Made by a program: the position numbers and the translations under genes
Shown: positions 41,567 through 54,200 of the stretch, piece by piece
Position numbering within the stretch: position 1 is the stretch's first letter
How the letters are laid out: each line of letters begins with the position of its first letter
Source of the DNA: Flavobacterium sp. 9
GTDB lineage: Bacteria; Bacteroidota; Bacteroidia; Flavobacteriales; Flavobacteriaceae
NCBI RefSeq assembly: GCF_002754195.1
Contig: NZ_PEEU01000001.1
Span: forward strand, 806,001-870,000
Length of the DNA: 64,000 nt
Direction of reading: 5' to 3'
Notes under the pieces: generated by a model
What the model was told of the DNA's origin: nothing
The model's database searches: none
The model's input: only the letters and a program-made list of their open reading frames with translations

Positions 41567-44500
41567 TTATATTAGTATTTTTTTTACAGACCGCTCGCTA
41601 TCAATTTCTTCCAACCACTTAACATTTTCTATATTCAGGGCTAAATTCTGAATTGTAGGATGCATAAATAATTCCTTAATGTTTATCGATACATCAAATT
41701 GTTTCTGAATGACTGATAATAGTTCTGTCGCTTTTAAACTATGACCGCCCAATTCGAAGAAATCATCCGTTATTCCTATTTTTTCCAAGACAAGTATTTC
41801 TTGCCATATTTCTACAATTCTCTCTTCTGTTTCTGAGGTTGGAGCTATATAATTTGAAGTTTTAATTTTGAAAACTTCCAGTTTTAAAAGCTCTGTTTTA
41901 TCTACTTTTCCATTAGATGTTAAGGGTATTTCGTCTAACAATAGATAGTATGTTGGCAACATATAACCCGGTAATTTTTGAGACAGCTTGTTGCGTGTTT
42001 TCTGGATATCAATCTTTTCTCCCTTTAAATAAGAAACGATTTGTTTTTCTCCGGCATGCTCTTTAGTAAGAACTACTGCATTTGTTATTGTATCATCTTC
42101 TTGTAAAGCATGCTCTATTTCGCCAAGTTCTATACGATATCCGCGAATTTTTATCTGATGATCTTTTCTACCTGCAAAACCTATGTTTTTGTCCGGCATC
42201 CAATACCCCAAATCTCCTGTGCGATACAGTTTTGTTTCGGAATCAAATGGATTGCTTACAAATTTCTCTTCGGTTAAATCTGGTTTATTCAAATAACCTG
42301 CTGATAATCCTCTTCCGGAAATACAGATCTCGCCAATTAATCCTTCTCCTTGCAATGCTAATTCTTCTGATAAGATGTAAAAATGGGTGTTCGAAATAGG
42401 TTTTCCAATTGGAAGCGAGTGTTCATGCTTTTTCTCAATTCTGTAGCAACTACTATACGTTGTATCTTCTGATGGACCGTATAAATTTCTAATCTCTATT
42501 GGATATTTAATCAAAGTATTGCTCAAGGCTATCGGAATAGGTTCTCCTGCCATGTTTAGTGCCGAAACATTTTTTAAAGAAACTTCTCTTTCCAGTAAAT
42601 TATCGACTACGGAAGGAACTGTATTTATTAAGATCTTTTCGTCTTTGTCTATATAATCGGCAATGGATAATCCATTAGCAATAATTCTGATTTTTTTTCC
42701 TGTGCTTAGTGGATAAAACATTTCAAACACAGATAAATCAAAACAATGTGATGTTGCTGCATATAGAATATCAAAATCTGTTGCAGCAAATTCTTCTATA
42801 CTCCAATCTAAAAATGCCACCGCATTATCATGGGTTAACATTACGCCTTTTGGTTTTCCTGTAGAACCGGAAGTGTATATAATATAAGCTAATGAATCCG
42901 AAGTTATTTTAATTTCAGGCAACTCTGCTTCTTTTATATTCGCTTGCTCAAAATCATGCAACAGTTTTTCTGTTATTGTAATTTTACAATTACTATCCTG
43001 CTCGATATAAGCGATTCGTTCTTCCGGATAATTTAGATCTATAGGAACGTAAGTCGCCCCGATTTTTAATACCGCCAAAATGGCTATAATTAATTTCTCG
43101 TCTCTTTTTACTTTTATACCTACAAAATCTCCTGAATTTACAGCGCAATGATCCAATAGATATTGTGCTAACTGATTCGATTTTACAGATAACTCTTTGT
43201 ACGTAATCGTTTTATTTTCAAAAACAAGCGCAATGGCATCCGGTGTTTTTAGGGTTTGTGATGCTATTAAGTCTACTATTGTTCTGTTTTTTGGATAGTC
43301 AACATTTGTTGCATTATAATCGTACAGCAGGCGTTGTTTTTCTTCGTTAGGTACAAAGTCGATTTTAGCAATACTATAGTTTGGTTTTTCTATACCTTCA
43401 GAAATAAATCCTTCTAAATATTGTATTAGATTTTGAACAAAAGCCTTGCTATATATATCAGTATTATAGTTCAAGGTCAGATTTAAACTCTCTTTTCCTT
43501 CGGCAAAAGAAAAGCTTAAATCGAATTGGCTTGTATTCTTTTGTATTTTTTTATAAGGCGCTATTTCTATTTCTGAGAAAGTTTCTTCCTTAGAAAAAAG
43601 ATCTTGCTGATTGTGTAAAACTACCATAACATCAAATAGTGCCGACCTTGAAAGATCTCGCTTCAACTGCAATTCTTCTATCAGAATATCAAATGGATAA
43701 GACTGATTATCATATCCGTCGAGTAGTATCTTTTTTTGTTTTTTTACTAAACTGCTGTAAGTATCGGTAACTTCAAAACGAGTTCGAATCGCCAATGTAT
43801 TCAGGTATAATCCTATTTGATCTTCTAAATCAGGATAATCTCTTCCTGCTACCGGAGTTCCGATTATTATATCGGTTTGTCCGCTGTATCTATAAAACAA
43901 TCCGTTCAATCCTGCCATTAATGCCATAAACAAAGTAGCTTCGTTTTGGTGGCAAAAACTTCTTAGTTTTGAGATGAAATCTACTGAAAAAGCATGCGAA
44001 ACATTATCACCATTATATGTTTTTACTTTTGGTCGCGTTGCCATAGTCGACAATTCCAATACTGGAATATCACCGGCAAATTGCTCCCGCCAATAGTTTC
44101 CTGATTCGGCTAGTTTTTCCTGATTTGGCACACTATTATACCAATAAGCGTAATCTTTATACTGAATAGGCAAATCAGGTAATTCGATTCCTGTAACCTG
44201 TTTAAGATGGTTATATTGTGCTACTATTTCTCTGGATAAAATTTCCATAGACCAGCCATCTCCCACAATATGGTGAAGATTGAACAACAGCAAATGATGC
44301 GCATCGTTAAGACTTATAATTTCTACTTTTAGCAATGGCGCAACACTCAAATTAAACTCATGGTTTACGTGACTGTTTATTGTTGCAGATATTTCTTCGT
44401 CATCTAATCCCTGATACACTTCAATTGGACAAATAACCGATTGTGGAGACAGAACATATTGGTGCAATATTCCTGATTCATCTGCTTTAAAAACGGTACG

Positions 44501-47500
44501 AAGACTTTCGTGTCGTTCAATGAGTTTATCAACGGATTTTTGAAATAATGACAGGTCTAATTTGCCTTTCAATTCTAACACATTCGCAATGTTATAAGCC
44601 GCGCTTCCTCCTTCAAATTGGCTTAAAGTCCATAAACGTCTTTGCGAAGAAGTCACCGGATAATATTCCTGCTCCGGTATTTTGGTAAATTGTGCTCTTG
44701 AAGAAACTTGTAGTTTTTCTATGATCCCTATTATTGTCGGGGATTCAAAAACGTCTTTGACTTTTAATTTATAACCTAATTTTTCTAATTTGTTTATTAG
44801 TCTGATCACTTTCAGACTGTGTCCTCCCAAATCAAAAAAACTAGTGGTGATTCCGATTTTGGATATTCCTAAAATCTCTTCCCATAGCAAAACCATTTGT
44901 GATTCGAGATCGTTTCCAGGAGCAACATATTCGTTGTTTTTCACTCCAAGATCTTCTATCGCCAATAATGATTGTTTGTCTATTTTTCCATTAGATGTTA
45001 AAGGAATTGCATCCAGTTCTACATAAAATCCGGGAATCATATATTCCGGTAAACTAGTTCTTAAGGATTTTTTTAAAACTTCGATATCTACATTTTCACC
45101 AACTATATAGGCAACAAGAACTTGTTCTCCCGCGCGTTCTTTGGCTAATACTACTGCAGTTGCTACTGTTTTATCTTGTTGTAACGCATGTTCTATTTCA
45201 CCAAGTTCTACACGATATCCGCGAATTTTTATCTGATGATCTTTTCTGCCTATAAAACCTATATTTCCATCTGGCATCCAATAGCCAAGATCTCCGGTGC
45301 GATACATTACAGTATTAGAAATAAAAGGATTGGCTATAAATTTTTCCTTGCTCAATTCAGGCTGATTCAAATAACCAACTGATATTCCTTGTCCGGAAAT
45401 GCAGAGTTCTCCAACAATTCCAACAGGAGTTAATTGAGTAGAATCAGATTCAATAATATATACTTGTCTGTTTGCGATTGGTTTCCCAATAGGAATAACT
45501 GATTCTTTATTTGTTACTTGATAATAGGTTGCACAAACAGTACTTTCTGTTGGACCATAAGTATTAAATACAGAAAGCTTATTCCATAAATTACTAACAT
45601 GGTCTGCTTGCAAAGTATCGCCGCCACTAATTAATGTTCTAATACTAAGATTATAGTTCTCGTATACATCATTCAGATATTGCAGCGCATACGGATTCGT
45701 ACTTAAAACAGTAATTTTATGACGTTCACAAAGCCTGAATAATGCTTCAAAATCGCCTTTTTCGTCGTGAAAATATAATGTTCCTCCGCTAATAAGAATC
45801 GGAAAAATTTCTTCTATAGAAGTATCAAAAGAAATGCTGGCTTGCTGCACAACACTATCCTGAGCTCTTAATTGAAAATAATTTTTAAAAGTTAATACAT
45901 AATCAACAAAAGATTCATGTGTAATCTGAACTCCTTTTGGATTTCCGGTCGATCCTGAAGTGTATATCAAATAAGCCAAATCTTTTTGAGATATCGTCTC
46001 AATATGCACCTCATCGTACGTCTGTAAATTACTTTTAAACGCTTCTAAGATTTCAGCATTGATAATAAGTTTACATCCACTGTCTTGTTGTATATAATTT
46101 TTTCGTGCTTCAGGATATGCTGGATCTATAGGTACGTAGACAGCTCCTGCTTTTAATGCGCCTATGATCGCAATAATCATCCACGAATTTCTTTCCAGCT
46201 CAATTCCAATAAAGTCACCTTTTTTTATTTTGAATTGTTGTTCAAGACAATTCGCCAATTTATTGCTGTATTCTTCTAATTGTCCATAGCTGATTTTCTC
46301 TCCCTGATGAACAAAGGCTGTTTGATTTTCGTTTTCCTTAGCCTTTGATTGTATAAGACTTACAACGGTCAAAGAAGAATCATAAGGTGTCAAAACCGAA
46401 TTGAATTCGTTAAGAAGTTTATTTTTTTCTGCCGGAGATACAATTTCAATAGCATTAATTGCTTGTTCGGGCTTTCTCAAACCTGCGCTTACAAATGCTT
46501 CGAAGTGATTTAGCAAATTATCTATGAATTTTTCCTCATAGATATCTGTATTGTATTCCACATTTAATGTTAATCCTTGTTCACTTTCTACAAAGACAAA
46601 GCTAATATCTAACTGGCTTACGCCTCTTTCTATTTCGGAGTATTCCGTGGCAACAATCCCGTCTATTCCTTTCTGATCATTTAGTTCCAATCCCTGGTGA
46701 TTTTGCAATAACACCATAATGTCAAACAACGGTGATCTGCTTTGATCTTTAGGAAGTGATAATTGATTTACAAGCGCTGTAAAAGGATACTCTTTGTTTT
46801 CATAAGCCTTTATAAGTGTCTGCTTTTGCTTTTGCATCAGGCTCAGGAAACTATCTTCTTTTTCAAATTGTGTCCTAATTGGCAAAGCATTGGAGTATAA
46901 ACCTATTTGGTTCTCAATATCAGAATGGTCTCTTCCTGCAACTGTAGTTCCAAGCGTTATATCAGTCTGACCTGTATATCTGGAAAACAATCCATTAAGA
47001 CCTCCAACTATAAGCATAAACAAAGTCATTTGCTGCTCTTTGCCAAAGGCGTTTAATTCTGCTAAAAATTGTTTTGAAAATTTATGATTTCGGATATTCC
47101 CATTATAAGTTTTGATAACAGGACGTTTTCTTGGAACTAAATTCAATACTGGAGAATTTGTTTCAAACTGCTGTTTCCAATATTGCAATTTGCCAATATA
47201 TTCAGAGCTTACAAGCTTTTCATTAAGCCATTCGCTATAATCTTTGTATTGTATGGATAGTTCAGATAATTTTATTTCTTCGTAACTGGCTAAACTATTA
47301 TAAGCCAACATTACTTCTCTGGTAAGTATTTGTAATGACCAGCCGTCTCCTATGATATGGTGCAGTACAAATAACAGAATGTGTTCTTCTTCATTTCTCT
47401 TTAATAAAGTAGCACTTAGCAAAAGATCTTTCTCTAAATCAAAAGCTTTTTGGTATTCTTGTTTTATTTGATTGTGAAGTTGCTCAACAGAAGAATTCTT

Positions 47501-47950
47501 CAGATCTACGGTTTGAAGCTTAAACTCCGTTTGCTCATTTGTTAGGATATACTGTTGTATTTCGTCACTTTGATTTTTTCTAAAACTGGTTCTGAGTGAT
47601 TCATGCCGTTCTATAACATATTGAAATGCTTTTTCCAGAAGTGCACTATTAAGTTTTCCACTCAACTTCAATGTCGAAGTAATATTATATGCTTTGTTTC
47701 CTCCCAGATATTCGTGTGTAAACCACATAAAATATTGTGTTGGCGTCAGCGGATAACTTTCCATCACCTTAGCCTTAGGAATTGAAACATTAGAAGAAAT
47801 CAAACTGATTAAGTATGCTTTATGCTCTTTAATTTCTTCTAATAACTCATTTGTCAATACTCCCTTTGGAGCATTTACCTTAAGATTACCGTCAATTATT
47901 TTCAACTGAACTCCTAAAGAAAGAAGTTTATTTATAATTTCATTTTTCAT
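41567..47950 (-). CDS. Bimodular NRPS, TubC docking-C-A(Lys-like?)-T-C-A(Ala)-T
   Basis: 2127 residues, first gene of the second transcription unit. Residues 1-52: TubC-type docking domain. C1: HHIIGDGWS near 198. A1: TSGSTG near 665, FDTSIEEIF, NTYGPTESTVC; code DTESIGTVCK, identical to that of the last NRPS module of the line, not firmly assignable (nearest I recall is Lys). T1: GGHSL near 1043. C2: HHIVGDGWS near 1228. A2: TSGSTG near 1697, HCFDLSVFEMF, NLYGPSEDTTY; code DLFNNALTYK, which I recall as an alanine code. T2: GGHSL near 2068. The tail ends KKILI, fitting the following TubC-type partner 8 bp downstream. A 298-bp spacer separates it from the previous NRPS and carries the direct-repeat promoter element. 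Confidence 0.95.
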   Translation of the reverse strand: MKNEIINKLLSLGVQLKIIDGNLKVNAPKGVLTNELLEEIKEHKAYLISLISSNVSIPKAKVMESYPLTPTQYFMWFTHEYLGGNKAYNITSTLKLSGKLNSALLEKAFQYVIERHESLRTSFRKNQSDEIQQYILTNEQTEFKLQTVDLKNSSVEQLHNQIKQEYQKAFDLEKDLLLSATLLKRNEEEHILLFVLHHIIGDGWSLQILTREVMLAYNSLASYEEIKLSELSIQYKDYSEWLNEKLVSSEYIGKLQYWKQQFETNSPVLNLVPRKRPVIKTYNGNIRNHKFSKQFLAELNAFGKEQQMTLFMLIVGGLNGLFSRYTGQTDITLGTTVAGRDHSDIENQIGLYSNALPIRTQFEKEDSFLSLMQKQKQTLIKAYENKEYPFTALVNQLSLPKDQSRSPLFDIMVLLQNHQGLELNDQKGIDGIVATEYSEIERGVSQLDISFVFVESEQGLTLNVEYNTDIYEEKFIDNLLNHFEAFVSAGLRKPEQAINAIEIVSPAEKNKLLNEFNSVLTPYDSSLTVVSLIQSKAKENENQTAFVHQGEKISYGQLEEYSNKLANCLEQQFKIKKGDFIGIELERNSWMIIAIIGALKAGAVYVPIDPAYPEARKNYIQQDSGCKLIINAEILEAFKSNLQTYDEVHIETISQKDLAYLIYTSGSTGNPKGVQITHESFVDYVLTFKNYFQLRAQDSVVQQASISFDTSIEEIFPILISGGTLYFHDEKGDFEALFRLCERHKITVLSTNPYALQYLNDVYENYNLSIRTLISGGDTLQADHVSNLWNKLSVFNTYGPTESTVCATYYQVTNKESVIPIGKPIANRQVYIIESDSTQLTPVGIVGELCISGQGISVGYLNQPELSKEKFIANPFISNTVMYRTGDLGYWMPDGNIGFIGRKDHQIKIRGYRVELGEIEHALQQDKTVATAVVLAKERAGEQVLVAYIVGENVDIEVLKKSLRTSLPEYMIPGFYVELDAIPLTSNGKIDKQSLLAIEDLGVKNNEYVAPGNDLESQMVLLWEEILGISKIGITTSFFDLGGHSLKVIRLINKLEKLGYKLKVKDVFESPTIIGIIEKLQVSSRAQFTKIPEQEYYPVTSSQRRLWTLSQFEGGSAAYNIANVLELKGKLDLSLFQKSVDKLIERHESLRTVFKADESGILHQYVLSPQSVICPIEVYQGLDDEEISATINSHVNHEFNLSVAPLLKVEIISLNDAHHLLLFNLHHIVGDGWSMEILSREIVAQYNHLKQVTGIELPDLPIQYKDYAYWYNSVPNQEKLAESGNYWREQFAGDIPVLELSTMATRPKVKTYNGDNVSHAFSVDFISKLRSFCHQNEATLFMALMAGLNGLFYRYSGQTDIIIGTPVAGRDYPDLEDQIGLYLNTLAIRTRFEVTDTYSSLVKKQKKILLDGYDNQSYPFDILIEELQLKRDLSRSALFDVMVVLHNQQDLFSKEETFSEIEIAPYKKIQKNTSQFDLSFSFAEGKESLNLTLNYNTDIYSKAFVQNLIQYLEGFISEGIEKPNYSIAKIDFVPNEEKQRLLYDYNATNVDYPKNRTIVDLIASQTLKTPDAIALVFENKTITYKELSVKSNQLAQYLLDHCAVNSGDFVGIKVKRDEKLIIAILAVLKIGATYVPIDLNYPEERIAYIEQDSNCKITITEKLLHDFEQANIKEAELPEIKITSDSLAYIIYTSGSTGKPKGVMLTHDNAVAFLDWSIEEFAATDFDILYAATSHCFDLSVFEMFYPLSTGKKIRIIANGLSIADYIDKDEKILINTVPSVVDNLLEREVSLKNVSALNMAGEPIPIALSNTLIKYPIEIRNLYGPSEDTTYSSCYRIEKKHEHSLPIGKPISNTHFYILSEELALQGEGLIGEICISGRGLSAGYLNKPDLTEEKFVSNPFDSETKLYRTGDLGYWMPDKNIGFAGRKDHQIKIRGYRIELGEIEHALQEDDTITNAVVLTKEHAGEKQIVSYLKGEKIDIQKTRNKLSQKLPGYMLPTYYLLLDEIPLTSNGKVDKTELLKLEVFKIKTSNYIAPTSETEERIVEIWQEILVLEKIGITDDFFELGGHSLKATELLSVIQKQFDVSINIKELFMHPTIQNLALNIENVKWLEEIDSERSVKKILI

Positions 47951-48248
47951 AAAAAAACAGTATAAATCTAGTATTGTCTTTTATTCTACTTTCCCGATCA
48001 TCTTCCTTCCTTTTCATTCATGATAATCTTTAACAAATACTAAAAAATTACTTGATAAGTTTCTTTACGCTAAAATATTAGCAACCTTCCTTTAAAAATT
48101 ACGGACTTTTGACTTATAATTTACGGACTTTTGAATTCGAAAACATAAATAATTGATAATCAAATACATAAATTTATAGGTTATATCTAAAAAAAATGAT
48201 TCCCTTAAACCTTATAACAAACATTGAATCTTAGTTTTTGAAGAATCT
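47951..48248 (-). promoter_or_regulatory. Regulatory spacer before the second NRPS transcription unit
   Basis: A 298-bp non-coding gap in an otherwise tightly packed gene row. On the plus strand TTACGGACTTTT occurs at 48099-48110 and again at 48121-48132, starts 22 bp apart (two helical turns). Thirty bases from the first copy, towards the gene, GCTAAAATA (48069-48077) reads TATTTTAGC on the coding strand, one mismatch from the TAnnTTTG -7 box of Bacteroidota. The same layout with identical spacing lies before the initiating NRPS gene. No clear terminator was seen after the upstream gene. Inferred: an activator-dependent promoter with a leader of roughly 115 nt. Confidence 0.6.
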
Positions 48249-51200
48249 TTACAAAATAATTTCGTCTTGATCTTGCTCTTCAAATATGGTATCTAATTCA
48301 CTATTTTGACGTATGGAGAAGTTCAACAATGCCGATAAATCTCGAATGTTTAAAGTCTCGTATAGGTTTGCTATAGAAAATACAGTGTTATATGTTTTGT
48401 TTATTTTATTAATCAAAACAACTGCCTGCAGACTATTTCCTCCCAATTCAAAGAAATTATCTTCAGTCCCTACAATCTCAAGATCGAGTTTGAGAACTTC
48501 TGCCCAAATAGCAGCCAATTTAGTTTCGATCTCGTTTTGAGGAGCTACATAAGGCACCGTTTTCAAATCTGATATGGTAGGATTTGGCAATGCCTTTCTC
48601 TCAATTTTACCAGTTCTTGTCAACGGAAATTCTTCCAGAGTTATATAGATCGTCGGGATCATATATTTGGGTAATATTTTCCCCAAAAGCATTTTTATTT
48701 GAGATGCTTCTAAACTTTCATCTACTCTGACATAAGCTGTTATATAAGTATTTTGCTGCAGTTCTTTAAGCAAAACAACCGCCTCTTTTATGGACTCAAT
48801 CTGCTCTAATTGATATTCTATTTCAGATAATTCAATTCGTAATCCATTGAGTTTTACTTGTGAGTCTTTACGCTGCAAAAATTCAATTTCACCAGTAGGA
48901 AGCATCTTCCCTATATCACCGGATTTATAAACTCTGCCTTCTCCTGTAATCGGGTCTGTTATAAAGACGTTCTCTGTTAATTCCTGCCTGTTGAGATAGC
49001 CTAATGAAAGGTATTCGCTTTTGAAAGTGATTTCTCCTGTTTGATAAACACCTCTTAGTTGATTATTTTCATCCAGTAAGAAGATGCCCGTTTCCTCTAC
49101 TGCTTTACCTAATGGCATATTGTTTCTCGTTAATTGAGAGGTGTGTCTTAAGAATTTTTGAGCAACAATAGTAGATTCCGTTGGTCCATAATCGTTTACT
49201 AAAAATGCGCCTTCAAGAAAGTATTTTTTAAATAAATCCAAATCCGGCTTGTGACATGATTCTCCGCCTAAATCAATTAATCTTACTGTAGGTAATACTT
49301 CGCCTTCTTCGAGTCCTTTTAAAAAATTTCTGTAAATGGTTGGCACCATATGTATAATCGTAATATTTTGAGTGAGCAGCCAGGAAGAAAGTTGGTCGAG
49401 TCCGTTTTCAACAATATCATAGATACTCACTGTAGCACCATTTAAAATAGCACCATAAATATCTTTTACAGAAGCATCAAAGGTAAAAGTGGAGAAAACA
49501 CTTAAATTATCATTGATTGCAATGTGAACATTATTAGTATATACTCGTATAAAATGAAGTACATTTCTTTGATTTTGCACAACACCTTTTGGCATGCCTG
49601 TAGAACCTGAAGTGTACAAAACATAAGCTTCCGATGAAGCACTTGCTTTATTTTCAGGATTTGGAATTTCTGAAAGAGTATAATTTTCAGATATCTTTAC
49701 AATTGATAATTGCGGTAATTCTTGTTGTAATTGTTGGGCTTTTTCTATAGTAGCATCATTACAAACCAACTGGTTACACCCTGAATCTTCAATAATGTAC
49801 TGAATCCTGCTCAAAGGACTGTTGGCATCTATAGGCACATAGGCATATCCGGCTTTAAGAACGCCCAGCATTCCTATTACACAGGTTTCATTGTGATTTA
49901 AAAGCAGCGCTATTCGTTTTGTATCAGGATTGGCTTTCTCATTGATTTGTCTCGCCAAATGATTAGCACAATTATTCAGCATCTTATAGCTAAGTGCGGT
50001 CTGATTGGCAAATACTGCTGTATGATTTGGAAATCGATCTACTTGTTTTTCAAATCGTTTTGCTATACTTTGTTGGATTTCGTCTGCCTCAAAAAATTCA
50101 AAATCATTAGCAGGTTTTAAATCTTCTTCTTCAGAAATATAATCTTCAAATACTTTTATCGTGTGTAATGTTATTTTGTCATTCTCTATTACCTGATCAA
50201 TGATTGATAAATAGGCATTCATCCAATATTGAATAGTTTCTTTTTTAAAGAGCTCATGATCATACACACAGTTTATACCATATCCATTTGCATAACTTTT
50301 TATATAGCATTCCATATCAAATTTTGGAGTTGCTTCCAAAAGTTTGTGATTTGGACTAAAGTCAGTTATTGTTTCGAGCACTTTTGCATCAAAATCAACC
50401 ATATTTAAAAATACGGGACTTAACGGAAAACGGTTGTCATTTTGAGGAGCATCAATCAGTTCCAGCAACTGTTCAAAAGGATAGTTTTGATGTACTAAAG
50501 CATTTACTAATGTGTCATTAATCTCTTGCAGCCATGTCTGAAAGGATATGTTTTCACTTATTTTATCTCGCAGCATCAACGTATTAATAAAACAACCTAC
50601 CAAGTCTTTTAATTGATAATGGTTTCGGTTTGCCACGGGAATTCCTATAATAATATCTTCTTCTGACGTAAGTCTAAACAATAGCATTTTAAGCGTTGCA
50701 ACAAATACTGCAAATACACTAATGCCATTTTTTTTGGATAATTCCTCTATTTTTTTCTTTCTTTCTTCTGTAATATATACTGTGTAGGAAGAAGAAGTAT
50801 CTGCCTTTTTTAATTTTGCATTATAATCTAATGGTAACTGCAAATAGGATAAAGGTCCTGCAAGTTTTTCTTTCCAATAATTTTCCTGAACAGTAACTTC
50901 CGGCGATTGCAGCAGCTTATTTTGCCATTGTGCATAATCTTTATATTGTATTGACAATTCTGGAAGTTCTACAGTTTTGCCCGCTATTATGGCACTATAA
51001 ATATCCATTAAATCTCTCGATATAATTCCCATAGACCAACCGTCGCCAATACTGTGGTGCATATTGAAATACAATGTATGCGTAGTGTCTTTTTTTAAAA
51101 TGGCTACTTTAAATAAAGGAGACGATTCAAGATCAAACTCATGTTCAAAAACCTCTTTTTTAATAGCTGATTCCGATTCAAAGAAAGGAATGGACATCAA

Positions 51201-54200
51201 CAAATTTGACAAGATTTTTTGTTTAGGAATACCGGCGTCTTCAACAAATACGCTCCTTAAAATCTCATGACGCTTCAAAAGGATATTAAACGCTTCTTCG
51301 AAAGCGACCGCATTTAAATCATCTGGCAATTCAAACGTACTGTAAATATTGAATTCTCTGGATTTCCCATGTATTTTATAAAGTAACCAATATCGAATTT
51401 GCGAAGGCGATAAATCATAGTATTCCTGATTGGCTAATTTTTCAATCTCCAGCACCTCTTCTGCTGAATCATTTAAAAGAACAGCATGATTTTTTAGAGT
51501 GGTATTTGCATAGAGTGTTTTAAGGTCAATTGATACTTTAAATATTTTCTGATATTCGCTTAGTAGTTTCGTTAGCAGTAAACTATGCCCGCCAAGTTCA
51601 AAGAAATCGTCAGTAATACCTATTTTTTGATGCCCTAAAAGTTCTTGCCAGATTACAGCAATCTTTGCTTCAGTATTGTTTCCTGGTGCAACATATTCTT
51701 TTTTCAGGATATCTGCTTCTGATATAGTTGGCAGTTTTGAAATGTCTACTTTCCCGTTTGCATTCAACGGTAACGTTTCCAGTGCGATATAATAGCTGGG
51801 TACCATATAATCGGCCAACTGTTCTTTTAAGTAATCTCGAAGTAATTTTTTATCTATAGCTGCTCTCGTAGTATAATAGGCAATTATAGCAGGTTCTTTA
51901 TTTATCTCTTTTACCAATACCAAAGCATTTGTAATTGCAGAATCATATTCTCTAATAACATGTTCAATTTCACTCAATTCAACCCTATTGCCTCGTATTT
52001 TTACCTGATTATCTTTTCTGCCTACAAATTCAAGAGTTCCATCGGGCAGCCATCGGGCTAAATCTCCGGTTTTATATAGTTTTCCTTCCCCTTTAAATGG
52101 GTTTTGGATAAATTTCTCTGCCGTAAGTTCCGGTTGATGCAAATACCCTTTTGAAAGTCCAATTCCCGAAATACACAACTCTCCTATAACACCAATTGGT
52201 TGTAATTTTAAATTTTCAGACAGAATATAAACGCGGGTATTCGCTACAGGTTTACCTATGGATACCTTTTCTTTTACAGCTTTTTTACAATCATAATAAG
52301 TCGTTACTACTGTATTTTCAGTTGGGCCGTAGTTATTATATATTTGTAAAGAGGTATTTATAGAATAATTCAAGCTTTCTCCTCCTGTCAGAATGATTGT
52401 AGACAATTCTACCCCTTCTTCTGCCATGATATCCTGACATATTTTGGAAGGCAAATAGGCATGCGTTATTTCATTTTTTTGTAAAAAGCTTACTAACGTT
52501 GGTATCTGAAGACGTATTTCTTCTTTTTGAATCGGATAAAGTGTCGCTCCCGATATCAGATATGGATAAATTTCCCAAACAGATGCATCAAAGGCAACTC
52601 CCGAAAACAAAGTTCCTCTGCTGGTTTCATTAACGCTATAGGCTTCTTTATGCCAAAAACACAGATTCACCAAACTCTGATGCGTAATCATCACTCCTTT
52701 TGGTTTTCCTGTAGATCCGGAAGTATAAATTACATAAGCCAGATCTGTGCTTTTAGCTTGTATTTGCGGTTGTACAGCAGACAGTTCTTCCTGGCAATAA
52801 AAGTCATCCAGAAAAGTATCGTCTATTACCACCTTGGCGGCAACATCATTTAAGATATCCCTAATCCTGTTTTCAGGATAGTTTGTATCTACAGGCACAT
52901 AGGCAGCACCTGTTTTTAAGATCCCCAGTAATGATATAAGCAGACGTTCCCCTCTCTCTAGTTTAACAGCTACCAAATCATACTGAGTGGCCTTATAATT
53001 TTGAATGAGATAATTCGCTAATCTATTGGATAATTCATCTAATTCCGCATAAGTTAGCGCCCCGCCATTTGCTATTACAGCCTTGTTTTGAGGTGTCTTT
53101 GCTACTTGCTCCAAAAACAAATCTATTATCGTTTTTTCAGTATCAAAATCTACATCGGTATTATTAAATGTGTGTAATAGGATTTCTTTTTCATTTTGGG
53201 AAACTAAATCTATTTCTTCCAGAAGTATTTCAGGTTTTTGAACTATCTGATAGAATAGATTCTCCAGATGCTTAATTATTCCCTGAATAAAATCGGAGGT
53301 ATAAAGATCTGAATTATAAAGAATTTCTAAGTGAAGTGCTTCTTTTTCTGTAAAAGTAAATACAATATCAAAAGGAGCTACATTTCTGTCTATTTCAAAT
53401 TCTTCTATGGCAATATCCGAAGAAAATTTATTTTTAAAGTTTGATACCTGGTTTTGATTCTGCAAAACCACCATGATGTCAAACAAAGGAGATCTTGATG
53501 TATCTCTGGAAATTTTTAACTGCTCAATCAAAACATCGAATGGGAAGCTTTGATGTTCATAGGCTTCCAAAAGTTGTTTTCCTTCTCTTTGAAGCAATGC
53601 CGAAAATCCTTCTTTCTGGTTTACCGACGTTCGTATTGCAAGTGTATTAATATACAAACCTATCTGGTGTTCTAAATCCGGATGTTCACGTCCGGCTATA
53701 GGAGTTCCAATAACAATATCATCCTGAATGCTGTATCTTGACAATAGTGTTTTTACTCCTGCCATCAACACTGCAAATAGTGTCACCTGAGAATCTTTAG
53801 AAAGGTTTTGTAGTTTGGTAAGTAATTCTGTAGAGAAAACATGACGCAACTGATTCCCACAATATGTTTTTACCACGGGGCGGTTTGTGTAACCCGGCAA
53901 TTGAAGCGCTGGAATTGTTTCTTCAAATTGTTTGATCCAAAATTCTTTTGCAAGCTGATATCTTTCTTTTTTCTGCTCTTCGATTTGCCATATTGCATAA
54001 TCTTTAAATTGAACAGAATGTTCAGACAAAGAGATTGTTTCTCCAATCTGTAAAGCATCATAACATTCTAAAACCTGATTAGTCAACACTTTAAGAGACC
54101 AACCGTCACTTATAAGATGGTGAATTGATAAATAAAAGACAAAATTATCATCACTTATTTTTAGTAATGAAGCTCTAAATAAAGGTGCTTCAGTAAGATT

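Noticed and set aside
53870..54061. Minus-strand open frame of 63 codons inside the initiating NRPS
   Set aside because: It overlaps a strongly supported NRPS frame, and its sequence is a low-complexity shadow translation with no start context or domain.
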